A DNA stretch of 64,000 bases from Streptomyces sp. HB132 (lineage in GTDB: Bacteria > Actinomycetota > Actinomycetes > Streptomycetales > Streptomycetaceae): contig NZ_JAFBGA010000009.1 of assembly GCF_016909575.1 (NCBI RefSeq), forward strand, positions 62,001-126,000, in the 5' to 3' direction. Below, in pieces: positions 46,102 to 54,645 of this stretch. Under the pieces are notes generated by a model. That model did not search any database, was not told the DNA's origin, and was given only the letters and a program-made list of their open reading frames with translations. Numbering within the stretch: the stretch's first letter is position 1; each line of letters starts with the position of its first letter. The position numbers were made by a program, and so were the translations under genes.

Positions 46102-46968
46102 GTGCGTAGGAACATCAAGATCACCGCCGTCGCCGCAGCCACCGCCGCGCTCGCCATCGGGCTCAGCGCCTGCGGTACGGACTCCGACCCGGCCTCCAAG
46201 GGTGAGACCGGCGCCGAGGCGGACACCTCCAAGGCGCTCGTCGTCGCCGCGTCCCCGACGCCGCACGCCGACATCCTGAACTTCGTCAAGAAGAACCTGG
46301 CGGAGAAGGCCGGCCTCAAGCTGGAGGTCAAGGAGTTCACGGACTACGTCCTGCCGAACACCGCCACCGAGAACGGCCAGGTCGACGCCAACTTCTTCCA
46401 GCACAAGCCCTACCTGGACGACTTCAACAAGAAGAACAAGACCCACATCGTCCCGGTGGTCGACGTACACCTCGAGCCCCTCGGCCTCTACTCCAAGAAG
46501 ATCAAGGACGTCAAGGACATCAAGGCCGGCCAGACGGTCGCCGTCCCGAACGACACCACCAACGAGGGCCGTGCGCTCCAGCTGCTCGCCGAGAACGGGC
46601 TGATCACCGTCAAGGACGGCGTCGGCACCAACGCCAAGCTCAGCGACATCACGGACAAGAAGGGCCTGGAGTTCAAGGAGATCGAGGCCGCCACCGTGCC
46701 CCGCGCCCTGGACGACGTCGACGCCGCGGTCATCAACGGCAACTACGCCATCGAGGCCGACCTGAAGCCGGGCCAGGACTCCCTGGTGCTGGAGAAGGCC
46801 GACGGCAACCCGTACGCCAACTTCCTGGCCGTCAAGGACGGCAACGAGGACGACCCCCGGGTCCAGAAGCTCGCGAAGCTCCTGAACTCCGACGAGGTCA
46901 AGAAGTTCATCGAGGACACCTACAAGGGCTCGATCATCCCCGCCTTCGGGGAGCCCGCCAAGTCCTGA
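46102..46968 (+). CDS. metQ: Methionine-binding lipoprotein
   Basis: A 288-residue NlpA-family substrate-binding lipoprotein that delivers methionine to MetNI. The signal peptide ends in lipobox LSAC with Cys24 lipidated. The mature protein shows ASPTPHADILNFVKKNLAEK, ANFFQHKPYLDDFNKKN, VAVPNDTTNEGRALQLLAEN and INGNYAIEADLKPG. The GTG start is preceded by GAAAGAGG. It is the last gene of the unit, followed by a strong hairpin. Confidence 0.95.
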   Translation: MRRNIKITAVAAATAALAIGLSACGTDSDPASKGETGAEADTSKALVVAASPTPHADILNFVKKNLAEKAGLKLEVKEFTDYVLPNTATENGQVDANFFQHKPYLDDFNKKNKTHIVPVVDVHLEPLGLYSKKIKDVKDIKAGQTVAVPNDTTNEGRALQLLAENGLITVKDGVGTNAKLSDITDKKGLEFKEIEAATVPRALDDVDAAVINGNYAIEADLKPGQDSLVLEKADGNPYANFLAVKDGNEDDPRVQKLAKLLNSDEVKKFIEDTYKGSIIPAFGEPAKS

Positions 46969-46992
46969 CCCCCGCGCACCAGTTGCCGCACG

Positions 46993-47026
46993 AGCCCCGC
47001 ACACCCGCACCAGGGTGTGCGGGGCT
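46993..47026 (+). terminator. Terminator after metQ
   Basis: Perfect 14-bp arms (46993-47006 and 47013-47026) with a 6-nt loop lie 24 nt after the metQ stop. Confidence 0.85.
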
Positions 47027-47110
47027 CCGCCGTGCGGACCCGGCCATGCGCGTCCACCGTCCGATGCTGCATGCTGGTGGCTTTACACGGTCTTCGGCAT
47101 GGAGCTGCGC

Positions 47111-47749
47111 ATGACTACCACCTTCCCGTCCATCTCCATCAGCACGGACAGGTTGGTGCTGCGCCCCTTCGACATGGCGGACGTACCGGCGTACATCGAG
47201 ATGATGAACGACGAGCTGGTCACCGCCTGGACCGACGCGCCACATCCCTACACCCAGGTCGACGCCGAACGGTGGGTCCGCAGGATCGCGCCCGCCGAAC
47301 GCTCCCAGGGCAACGGCATCGTCTTCGCCGTCACCGAGTTCCTCACCCAGCGCCTCGTCGGTTCGGTGCGGCTCCTCAACACCGACCGGCGCACCCTGGC
47401 CACCGAGGTCCGCTACATCACCGCGCCCTGGGCACGGGGGGAGGGATACGCCACCGAGTGCGTGCTGGCACTCGCCGAGTGGCTCTTCCGGGACCAGGGC
47501 TTCGAGCGGATCGAACTGCGCACCCCCGCGGGGAACACCGCCTCGCAGCAGGTCGCCCAGAAGCTGGGCTGCATCAGTGAAGGGGTCCTGCGCAACGCCC
47601 GCATAGCCAGGACCGCCACCGAGGACGGAGGCTGGACCGACATCCGGACCGACCTCATCGTGTGGGGGCTCCTTCCCGAGGACCTGGAGGGCGTCGCCGA
47701 GCAACTGGCCGACGCGGGCGGCTACGGCACGTACAACGACTGGAACTGA
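47111..47749 (+). CDS. GNAT-family acetyltransferase, RimJ/RimL-like
   Basis: A 212-residue acetyltransferase with the RimJ/RimL layout: DRLVLRPFDMADVPAYIEMM, LVGSVRLLNTDRRTLATEVR, ITAPWARGEGYATECVLALA (acetyl-CoA loop ARGEGYA), ELRTPAGNTASQQVAQKLGC and SEGVLRNARIA. It may acetylate protein N-termini or a small amine. GGAGC is 6 nt before the ATG at 47111; the in-frame ATG at 47099 lies just upstream and cannot be excluded. Confidence 0.88.
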   Translation: MTTTFPSISISTDRLVLRPFDMADVPAYIEMMNDELVTAWTDAPHPYTQVDAERWVRRIAPAERSQGNGIVFAVTEFLTQRLVGSVRLLNTDRRTLATEVRYITAPWARGEGYATECVLALAEWLFRDQGFERIELRTPAGNTASQQVAQKLGCISEGVLRNARIARTATEDGGWTDIRTDLIVWGLLPEDLEGVAEQLADAGGYGTYNDWN

Positions 47750-47869
47750 CCCTCCACGCCACGCTGCGGGAGCCCCCGGCGGTGCGTTGGTACGGACCGG
47801 ATACGCTCACCCTTGCTCCGCCCCCTCGCGCGGAGGCCCCGCCTGCTCACACACCAGGAGACTGACGAG

Positions 47870-49093
47870 ATGGCCGACCGGGTCACGGTGATCGGCTGGG
47901 ACGGCTCGCCACTGACCAGGGCGGCCACGGCCGCGCTCTCGGCCGCCACGCTCGTCGCCGGTGCCGCACACCACCTCGAGCTCCCCGAAGTGCCCGAGCG
48001 CGCCGAGCGCATCCGCCTCGGCAGCGTCGACCTGGCCGCCCGCAGGATCGCCGGCCACCGCGGGAGCGCCGTCGTCCTCGCGGACGGCGACCCCGGCTTC
48101 TTCGGCGTCGTGCGCACCCTGCACAAGCCCGAACACGGTCTCGAGGTCGAGGTCGTACCCGCTGTTTCGTCCGTCGCCACCGCCTTCGCGCGCGCCGGGA
48201 TGCCGTGGGACGACGCGCAGGTCGTCGTTGCCCAGCCACGCACCCTGCGCCGCGCCGTCAACGCCATCCGCGCCCACCACAAGGTGGCCGTACTCACCTC
48301 CCCCGGAGCGGGCCCCGCCGAGCTCGCCCTGCTGCTCGAAGGCGTCCACCGCACCTTCGTGATCTGCGAGGAGCTCGGCACCGTACGCGAGCGGGTCACC
48401 GTCCTCACCTCCGACAAGACGGCCGACCACACCTGGCGCGACCCCAATGTCGTCATCGTCATCGGCGGAGGCCCCGAGACCTCCGGCAACGGTGCCTGGA
48501 TCTCGGGCCGCCGCCCCGCTCACCCCGAAGGCGTCCGCGGCTGGGCCCTGCCCGCCGGGTCGTACGGCGGCGCGGGTGAGGGCGGCGAAGGGGAGTCGCC
48601 CGGCCTGCGCGCCGCGCAACTGGCCCGGCTGGGGCCCCGTACCGGTGACCTGGTCTGGGACATCGGCTGCGGCAGCGGCGCACTCGCAGTGGAGGCGGCC
48701 CGCTTCGGTGCCGCGGTGCTCGCCGTGGACAGCGACCCCGACGCCTGCGCGCGCACGACGGCCGCCGCCCGCACCTTCCAGGTGGGCGTCCAGGTCGTCA
48801 GGGGTACGGCGCCGCACGTTCTGGAACGCCTGCCCGAGCCCGATGTCGTGCGGATCGGCGGGGGCGGGGTCCGCGTGGTCACGGCGGTCGCCGACCGGCG
48901 GCCGGAACGCATCGTCACCCATGCCTCGAACCGTGACGAGGCGGAGGCGCTGGGCGCGGCGCTCCTGGAGAACGGATACAAGGTCGAGTGCGCGCTGCTC
49001 CAGTCCGTGGAACTGGACACCGCGGTCTGGGCGGAGCGCGAGCGCTCCGTCGTGTTCCTGCTCTCCGCGGTGCGTTCGGACCTCGCCCCCTGA
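47870..49093 (+). CDS. cobL: Precorrin-6Y C5,15-methyltransferase (decarboxylating), CbiE-CbiT fusion
   Basis: CobL methylates precorrin-6B at C5 and C15 and decarboxylates the acetate side chain, a late corrin-ring step. The 407-residue protein joins an N-terminal CbiE tetrapyrrole methylase domain (VTVIGWDGSPL, VVLADGDPGFFGVVRTL, about 1-215) to a C-terminal CbiT-type Rossmann methyltransferase (VWDIGCGSGALAVEAARFGA, DVVRIGGGGVRVVT, about 235-405). AGGAG precedes the ATG at 47870. It opens the cobalamin gene group. Confidence 0.93.
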   Translation: MADRVTVIGWDGSPLTRAATAALSAATLVAGAAHHLELPEVPERAERIRLGSVDLAARRIAGHRGSAVVLADGDPGFFGVVRTLHKPEHGLEVEVVPAVSSVATAFARAGMPWDDAQVVVAQPRTLRRAVNAIRAHHKVAVLTSPGAGPAELALLLEGVHRTFVICEELGTVRERVTVLTSDKTADHTWRDPNVVIVIGGGPETSGNGAWISGRRPAHPEGVRGWALPAGSYGGAGEGGEGESPGLRAAQLARLGPRTGDLVWDIGCGSGALAVEAARFGAAVLAVDSDPDACARTTAAARTFQVGVQVVRGTAPHVLERLPEPDVVRIGGGGVRVVTAVADRRPERIVTHASNRDEAEALGAALLENGYKVECALLQSVELDTAVWAERERSVVFLLSAVRSDLAP

Positions 49094-49167
49094 ACCCTTC
49101 GCGGGGGGCGCGAGGTAAGCTGACCGATTGTTGTACCGCGCCCGGCTGTTCGGCGGTTCGTTCGTCA

Positions 49168-49428
49168 ATGTCCGGAAAAGTGGACCGTTTTGGTCCGCGA
49201 TGTGGTACGGCACAACCGGGGGACGCGCAACGTGGCGCAGTCCACAGCGAGCCGGGGCAGAACTGTCTGCCGCGGCGGCGAACGGCCGCGAGAATGTATA
49301 CCTCCGCGCGCGTTTCGTGCCGCGCGGGGAGCCCGCTCGTTCTTGTTGACGAGCACCGGCGTCCCGTGGTTCGGGCATACCGGGCGAAGGGCGAAGGAGC
49401 ACTGACGATGGGCGAGGGGTACGCATGA
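49168..49428 (+). CDS. Possible small protein translationally coupled to cobT (uncertain)
   Basis: An 86-codon ORF fills most of the 331-bp gap after cobL. It starts ATG TCC GGA AAA and ends at a TGA that overlaps the ATG of the bluB-cobT gene (ATGA). The product is basic in the middle (CLPRRRTAARMYTSARVSCR) and matches no family I know. Third-position GC is weaker in its first half than in neighbouring genes, and parallel frames are also open, so it may be only a leader region. Confidence 0.35.
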   Translation: MSGKVDRFGPRCGTAQPGDAQRGAVHSEPGQNCLPRRRTAARMYTSARVSCRAGSPLVLVDEHRRPVVRAYRAKGEGALTMGEGYA

Positions 49429-52400
49429 CTGACACCGGCCAGATCCCGGGCGAGGGACTGCCGGAGAACGCAGGCATGGTGGAGCAGCCGGGCGTCCCCG
49501 CCCCGGACGCCTACACCTACCTCGAACCCTCCGAGCACACCGCCGAGGACGACGACCTCCTTCTGATGCCCGCGGCCCAGGGCGCGTGGAGCGACGCTCC
49601 GGCAGCGCCCACGGGCCTGCCCGAGCAGTTCCCCGCGCATGCCCAGGCCGTGAACGGCACGCACGGGCGCGGGGTGGCCGACGTCAACGGCGTACGGATC
49701 CCGGCACACACGCCGGTGCAGGTCCCGGTGGCCGCCGCGCCCGCCCGGCGCCCGCTCCACCGCGGCCCCGCGTCCACCGAGGCGCCCTCCTACGGAGGCT
49801 CGCCCACCGGCGGAGTGGTCCGGTCGCTCGCCGACAGGGGACCGGCCGGCCCGCAGAACCCGATGCCCGTCCGGCACCCGGGACCGCCGACCACCGGCCC
49901 TGAGTACTTCGACGTCCCGGCGGAGGACGCGGCCATGCTGCCGGGCCCGCAGCTGGGCGAGATCCCGCCCCAGGGCGCGCCCGCCTGGGGAGCACCGGAG
50001 CCGGCCGTCGCGCCCGAGCCGGCGGCGGTGCCTGAGTCAGCCGTCGAGCCTGCCGCTCCCGTCGAGCCCGTCGTGCCGGCGCAGCCTGCTGAGCCGATCG
50101 TGGCCGAGGCGTCCGCCGTCGCGGTCGAGCCCGTCGCACCGGTCGCTCCCGTCGAGGCCGCAGAAACGGTCGCTCCGGAGTCGGTGGCCGCCGTGATGCC
50201 GGAGGCTCCCGTCGAACCGGTGGCGGAGACCGCCGGGGAGTATCCCGCGGAGGCCGAGGCCCTGGCAGCCGTACCGGTCGAAGCTCCCGCCGAGGTACCC
50301 GCCGAACTGCCCGTCGAGGCGGTCGCCCCGATCGAGCCGGCGGGACAGCTCGTCCCCGCGGACGGTTCGGTCCCGGCGGCTCCGTTGCCCGCACCGGTGC
50401 CCATGGCCGAGCCGGTCGCGCCCGTCACCGAGCGCGAGCAGGCCGTCGAGCCCGCGCCCGCCGCCGAGCCCGAGCCGGAGCAGACCGTCGAGCCTGAGCC
50501 GGAGCAGGCTGCCGAGCCCGCGCCCGAGCCGGAGCAGACCGTCGAGCCTGAGCCGGAGCAGGCTGCCGAGCCCGCGCCCGAGCCGGAGCAGACCGTCGAG
50601 CCTGAGCCCGCCGTCGAGCCCGCGCCGGAGCAGGCTGCCGAGCCCGCGCCCGAGCCCGAGCAGGCTGCCGAGCCCGACGTGACGGAGCCCGCGCCTTCCA
50701 CGCCCGAGGCACTGGAGGTGCCGGCACCGGCCGCCGTCCAGCAGCCCGAGGTCCAGCCCGAGCCCGAGCCCGTCGTCGAGCCTGAGCCGGGTCCCGAAGC
50801 CGTCGCCGCACCCATGGCCGAGCCGGTCGCGGTCCCGCAGGCGGGCCCCCAGCTCCTTGCCCAGCCGGAGCCGGAGCCGGAGCCGGAGCCTGAGCCGGAG
50901 CCCATGGCCTCGGAGCCGGGTACCGGACCCGAGGTCATCGATACCCCGGCGGCCGGGTCGCCGGAGCCCGTGATGCCGGAAGCCGTGCCTGCGGAGGTCC
51001 AGCCCCCGGAAGAGGCGCCGGCCGTGGAGCACCCGGCGGTCGAGGTGTCGGCATCCGGCGAGGACTCTCCCGCAGAGGCGCCGATCGGTGAGGCGGCGGA
51101 CGAGCCCGAAGGCAGGCCCGCCGAAGCCGAATCCGCGACGCCGGCCGAAGCCGAAACACCTCCCGCCGAAGCCGCGGCTGCGACGCCGGCCGAAGCCGAA
51201 GCCGAGGCACCCCCGGCCCAGACCGAAGCCGAGGCCGCGACCCCCGCCGAAGCAGAAGCCGAAGCCGAAGCATCCGCGCCCGCCCCCGGCTACGACGACG
51301 CCGAGCGTGAAGCCGTCCTGCGGGTGATGCGGGAGCGGCGCGACATCCGCAACGGCTTCCGCAGCGACCCCATCCCGCACGAGGTACTCCTCCGTGTCCT
51401 GGAGGCGGCGCACACCGCGCCGAGCGTCGGTCACTCGCAGCCCTGGGACTTCGTCGTCATCCGTTCCGCGGAGACGCGCCGCTCGATGCACGAACTGGCG
51501 CAGCGCCAACGCGAGGCGTACGCGAAGTCGCTGCCCAAGGCCCGGGCCAGGCAGTTCAAGGAAATGAAGATCGAGGCCATCCTCGACACGCCGGTGAACA
51601 TCGTCGTCACCGCCGATCCCACCCGCGGCGGCCGCCACACCCTCGGCCGGCACACCCAGCCGCAGATGGCCCCGTACTCCTCGGCACTCGCCGTGGAGAA
51701 CCTGTGGCTCGCCGCCCGCGCCGAGGGCCTCGGTGTCGGCTGGGTCAGCTTCTTCGACGAACGGGAGATGGTCCGTGCGCTCGGTCTGCCCGAGCACCTC
51801 GAGGTCGTCGCCTACCTCTGCGTCGGATACGTCGACGAATTCCCCGAGGAGCCCGAACTCATGCAGGCGGGCTGGTCCAAGCGCCGCCCGCTGTCCTGGG
51901 TCGTCCACGAGGAGACGTACGGCCGGCGCGCCCTGCCGGGCGAGGAGCCGCACAACCTCCTCCAGGAGACCATCTCCGGTATCCGACCGCTGGACGCCAA
52001 GGCGCTCGGAGAGGCATGGGAACGCCAGAAGCGGATGACGAAGCCCGCCGGCGCGCTCGGCATGCTGGAGATCATCTCCGCCCAGCTGTCCGGGCTGTCC
52101 CGGCTGTGCCCTCCGCCCGTCCCGGAGCCCGCCGCCGTCGCGATCTTCGCCGGTGACCACGGGGTCCACGCCCAGGGCGTCACGGCGTGGCCGCAGGAGG
52201 TCACCGCCCAGATGGTCGCCAACTTCCTCGGTGGCGGCGCCGTCTGCAACGCCTTCGCCGCCCAGGTGGGTGCCGAGGTCTGCGTCGTCGACGTCGGTGT
52301 GGCGGCCGAACTCCCCGCGACACCAGGTCTGCTGCCCAGGAAGGTGCGTCCGGGCACCGCCGACTTCACCACCGGCCCCGCCCTCACCCGCGAAGAGGTG

Positions 52401-53006
52401 TTCGCCGCGATCGAGGTGGGCATCGAGACCGCGCGCGATCTGGTGGCGGCAGGCAACAAGGGCCTGCTCACCGGCGAGATGGGCATCGCCAACACCACGG
52501 CGTCCGCCGCGTTGATCTGCGTCTACACCGGCATGGATCCCGCGGAGGTGACCGGACGCGGCACCGGGATCAACGACGAGATGCACGCCCGCAAGGTCGA
52601 TGTGGTCCGCCGTGCCCTGGAGTTGCACCAGCCCGACCCGGCCGACCCGATCGGGGTGCTCGCCGCGGTCGGCGGCCTGGAGCACGCGGCCATGGCCGGT
52701 TTCCTGCTGGGCGGCGCCTCGCTCCGTACTCCGGTGATCCTGGACGGCGTGAGTGCCGGCGCGGCGGCGCTCGTCGCCCGGGCGATCGCCCCCGAGGCGC
52801 TCGCCGCGTGCATCGCCGGCCACCGCAGCGCGGAGCCCGGTCACGTCGCCGCCCTCAACAAGCTGGGCCTGCGCCCGCTGGTCGACCTGGACCTCCGCCT
52901 CGGTGAGGGCACGGGCGCACTGCTCGCGCTCCCCATCGTGCAGAGCGCGGCCCGCGCGATGCACGACGTGGCGACGTTCGACTCCGCGGGTGTCACCGAG
53001 AAGTAG
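49425..53006 (+). CDS. cobT: Disordered region - BluB - CobT fusion: DMB synthase and DMB phosphoribosyltransferase
   Basis: The 1193-residue protein has three parts. Residues 1-620 are Pro/Glu/Ala/Val-rich, low complexity and probably disordered. About 622-840 is a BluB-type flavin destructase (RRDIRNGFRSDPIPHEVLLR, HTAPSVGHSQPWDFVVIRS, GVGWVSFFDE), making 5,6-dimethylbenzimidazole from FMNH2. About 842-1193 is nicotinate-nucleotide:DMB phosphoribosyltransferase (VAIFAGDHGVHAQGVTAWPQ, MGIANTTASAAL, LDLRLGEGTGALLALP with catalytic Glu1161). The fusion would channel DMB into the lower-ligand nucleotide. GAGGGG precedes the ATG, which overlaps a small upstream ORF. Confidence 0.92.
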   Translation: MTDTGQIPGEGLPENAGMVEQPGVPAPDAYTYLEPSEHTAEDDDLLLMPAAQGAWSDAPAAPTGLPEQFPAHAQAVNGTHGRGVADVNGVRIPAHTPVQVPVAAAPARRPLHRGPASTEAPSYGGSPTGGVVRSLADRGPAGPQNPMPVRHPGPPTTGPEYFDVPAEDAAMLPGPQLGEIPPQGAPAWGAPEPAVAPEPAAVPESAVEPAAPVEPVVPAQPAEPIVAEASAVAVEPVAPVAPVEAAETVAPESVAAVMPEAPVEPVAETAGEYPAEAEALAAVPVEAPAEVPAELPVEAVAPIEPAGQLVPADGSVPAAPLPAPVPMAEPVAPVTEREQAVEPAPAAEPEPEQTVEPEPEQAAEPAPEPEQTVEPEPEQAAEPAPEPEQTVEPEPAVEPAPEQAAEPAPEPEQAAEPDVTEPAPSTPEALEVPAPAAVQQPEVQPEPEPVVEPEPGPEAVAAPMAEPVAVPQAGPQLLAQPEPEPEPEPEPEPMASEPGTGPEVIDTPAAGSPEPVMPEAVPAEVQPPEEAPAVEHPAVEVSASGEDSPAEAPIGEAADEPEGRPAEAESATPAEAETPPAEAAAATPAEAEAEAPPAQTEAEAATPAEAEAEAEASAPAPGYDDAEREAVLRVMRERRDIRNGFRSDPIPHEVLLRVLEAAHTAPSVGHSQPWDFVVIRSAETRRSMHELAQRQREAYAKSLPKARARQFKEMKIEAILDTPVNIVVTADPTRGGRHTLGRHTQPQMAPYSSALAVENLWLAARAEGLGVGWVSFFDEREMVRALGLPEHLEVVAYLCVGYVDEFPEEPELMQAGWSKRRPLSWVVHEETYGRRALPGEEPHNLLQETISGIRPLDAKALGEAWERQKRMTKPAGALGMLEIISAQLSGLSRLCPPPVPEPAAVAIFAGDHGVHAQGVTAWPQEVTAQMVANFLGGGAVCNAFAAQVGAEVCVVDVGVAAELPATPGLLPRKVRPGTADFTTGPALTREEVFAAIEVGIETARDLVAAGNKGLLTGEMGIANTTASAALICVYTGMDPAEVTGRGTGINDEMHARKVDVVRRALELHQPDPADPIGVLAAVGGLEHAAMAGFLLGGASLRTPVILDGVSAGAAALVARAIAPEALAACIAGHRSAEPGHVAALNKLGLRPLVDLDLRLGEGTGALLALPIVQSAARAMHDVATFDSAGVTEK
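50472..50690 (+). repeat. 54-bp tandem repeat in the disordered part of cobT
   Basis: An 18-codon unit (EPEQTVEPEPEQAAEPAP) occurs twice almost perfectly at 50472-50525 and 50526-50579 and continues degenerately to about 50690. Codon use inside the copies is identical, suggesting recent expansion. Confidence 0.8.
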
Positions 53007-53015
53007 CCACCGCTG

Positions 53016-53047
53016 TGCCCGGACGCGCCGACCGGCCCGTCCGGGCA
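53016..53047 (+). terminator. Terminator after cobT
   Basis: TGCCCGGACG (53016-53025) and CGTCCGGGCA (53038-53047) pair perfectly, 9 nt after the cobT stop. The rest of the 332-bp gap to cysG shows a TATCGT -10-like hexamer at 53233-53238 and no gene. Confidence 0.75.
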
Positions 53048-53338
53048 CTGCCCGGCCTCGCACGCACGCCCTGTCGGCAGGGCCTCCCGGACGCCCTTCC
53101 GCCCCACCCGGCGGTGACCGGCTCGCCCTGCAGGTCCGGGGTCCGGCGCACGGCCGGAGAACGGCTGAGGAGGCCCTCCACGGCAGGCCGTGAGCCCGCC
53201 GAACCGCCCCGGCCCCCGCCCGCACCACCCCGTATCGTGGTCCCACGCGTCACCGCCTCACCCCGCGCACGTCACCGCCGCTCCACCGCCGCAGCGGCCC
53301 GCAGCACACCGCACCCTGCACGAGGAGCCCGCACGACC

Positions 53339-54592
53339 ATGGCCGAGTATGACGATCACCCTGCCTACCCCGTCGGACTGCGCCTGAACGGGCGCCGCGT
53401 CGTCGTCGTCGGCGGTGGCCAGGTCGCGCAGCGCAGGCTGCCCGCCCTCATAGCTGCCGGGGCCGACATCACTCTCGTCTCCCCGTCGGCGACCGCCTCC
53501 GTCGAGGCGATGGCCGACACCGGTGAGATCCGATGGGAGCGCCGCAGGTACCAGGACGGTGACCTCACCGACACCTGGTACGCCCTCGTCGCGTCGTCCG
53601 ACGCCGCCGCCAACGACGCCGCGTCCGCCGAGGCGGAGCGCACCCGTACCTGGTGTGTGCGCAGCGACGACGCGGAGGCCGCCACCGCCTGGACGCCGGC
53701 CACCGGTCGCAGCGAAGGCATCACGGTGGCCGTCCTCACCACCACCTCGCAGGGGCGGGACCCCCGGCACTCCGCCGCGGTCCGCGACGCCATCGTGGAG
53801 GGCCTGCGCGACGGCACCCTCGCCGCCCCGCACCACCGCACCCACGCCCCCGGCGTCGCGCTGGTCGGCGGAGGCCCCGGCGACCCCGACCTCATCACGG
53901 TCAGGGGGCGTCGTCTCCTTGCCGAGGCCGACGTGGTCATCGCCGACCGGCTCGGCCCGCGTGACCTGCTCGACGAGCTCCCGCCGCACGTCGAGGTGAT
54001 CGATGCCGCGAAGATCCCGTACGGCCGCTACATGGCGCAGGAGGCGATCAACCAGGCACTGATCGACCACGCCAAGGCAGGCAGATCCGTGGTCCGCCTC
54101 AAGGGCGGCGACCCCTTCGTCTTCGGCCGTGGCATGGAGGAGGCGCAGGCCCTGGCCGCCGAGGGCATCGCCTGCACGATCGTCCCCGGGATCTCCAGCT
54201 CGATCTCCGTGCCGGGAGCGGCCGGCATCCCCGTCACCCACCGAGGCGTCGCGCACGAGTTCACCGTGGTCAGCGGCCATGTGGCGCCCGACGACCCGCG
54301 TTCCCTGGTCGACTGGAAGGCGCTCGCGCAGTTGCGCGGAACCCTGGTCCTGCTGATGGCCGTCGACAAGATCGGCGCCATCTCGCAGGCCCTCATCGCC
54401 CACGGGAAGTCCCCCGACACCCCGGTGGCCCTGGTCCAGGAGGGCACCACCGCGGCCCAGCGCAGGGTCGACGCCACCCTCGCCGACGTCGGTGAGCGGG
54501 TCGTCGCGGAAGAGGTGCGGCCGCCGGCCGTCATCGTCATCGGCGACGTCGTCGCCGTCGGCCCGGAACCGGCCGGGCCGCTCGAGGGCTGA
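53339..54592 (+). CDS. cysG: Precorrin-2 dehydrogenase / uroporphyrinogen-III C-methyltransferase fusion
   Basis: The 417-residue protein supplies precorrin-2 and its oxidised form for cobalamin and siroheme. The N-terminal NAD-binding domain (VVVVGGGQVAQRRLPALIAA, about 1-165) oxidises precorrin-2. The C-terminal SUMT domain (about 170-410: VALVGGGPGDPDLITVRGRR, RLKGGDPFVFGRGMEEAQAL, GIPVTHRGVA) methylates uroporphyrinogen III. The ATG at 53339 has GAGGAG upstream; the longer frame is GC-driven. It is often named cobA in streptomycetes. Confidence 0.92.
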   Translation: MAEYDDHPAYPVGLRLNGRRVVVVGGGQVAQRRLPALIAAGADITLVSPSATASVEAMADTGEIRWERRRYQDGDLTDTWYALVASSDAAANDAASAEAERTRTWCVRSDDAEAATAWTPATGRSEGITVAVLTTTSQGRDPRHSAAVRDAIVEGLRDGTLAAPHHRTHAPGVALVGGGPGDPDLITVRGRRLLAEADVVIADRLGPRDLLDELPPHVEVIDAAKIPYGRYMAQEAINQALIDHAKAGRSVVRLKGGDPFVFGRGMEEAQALAAEGIACTIVPGISSSISVPGAAGIPVTHRGVAHEFTVVSGHVAPDDPRSLVDWKALAQLRGTLVLLMAVDKIGAISQALIAHGKSPDTPVALVQEGTTAAQRRVDATLADVGERVVAEEVRPPAVIVIGDVVAVGPEPAGPLEG

Positions 54593-54645
54593 CCCGCCGA
54601 TGCACCGTCGTCCCCCGTCCCCACCCGACAAGGCAGTGGCGCCCC

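Noticed and set aside
49094-49424. Cobalamin riboswitch before cobT
   Set aside because: No B12-box-like core was recognised; a covariance-model search would be needed to exclude it fully.
50037-53246. 1069-codon open frame on the minus strand opposite bluB-cobT
   Set aside because: It is antisense to recognised BluB and CobT domains; its His/Leu/Gly/Arg-rich composition is the mirror of high-GC codon bias.
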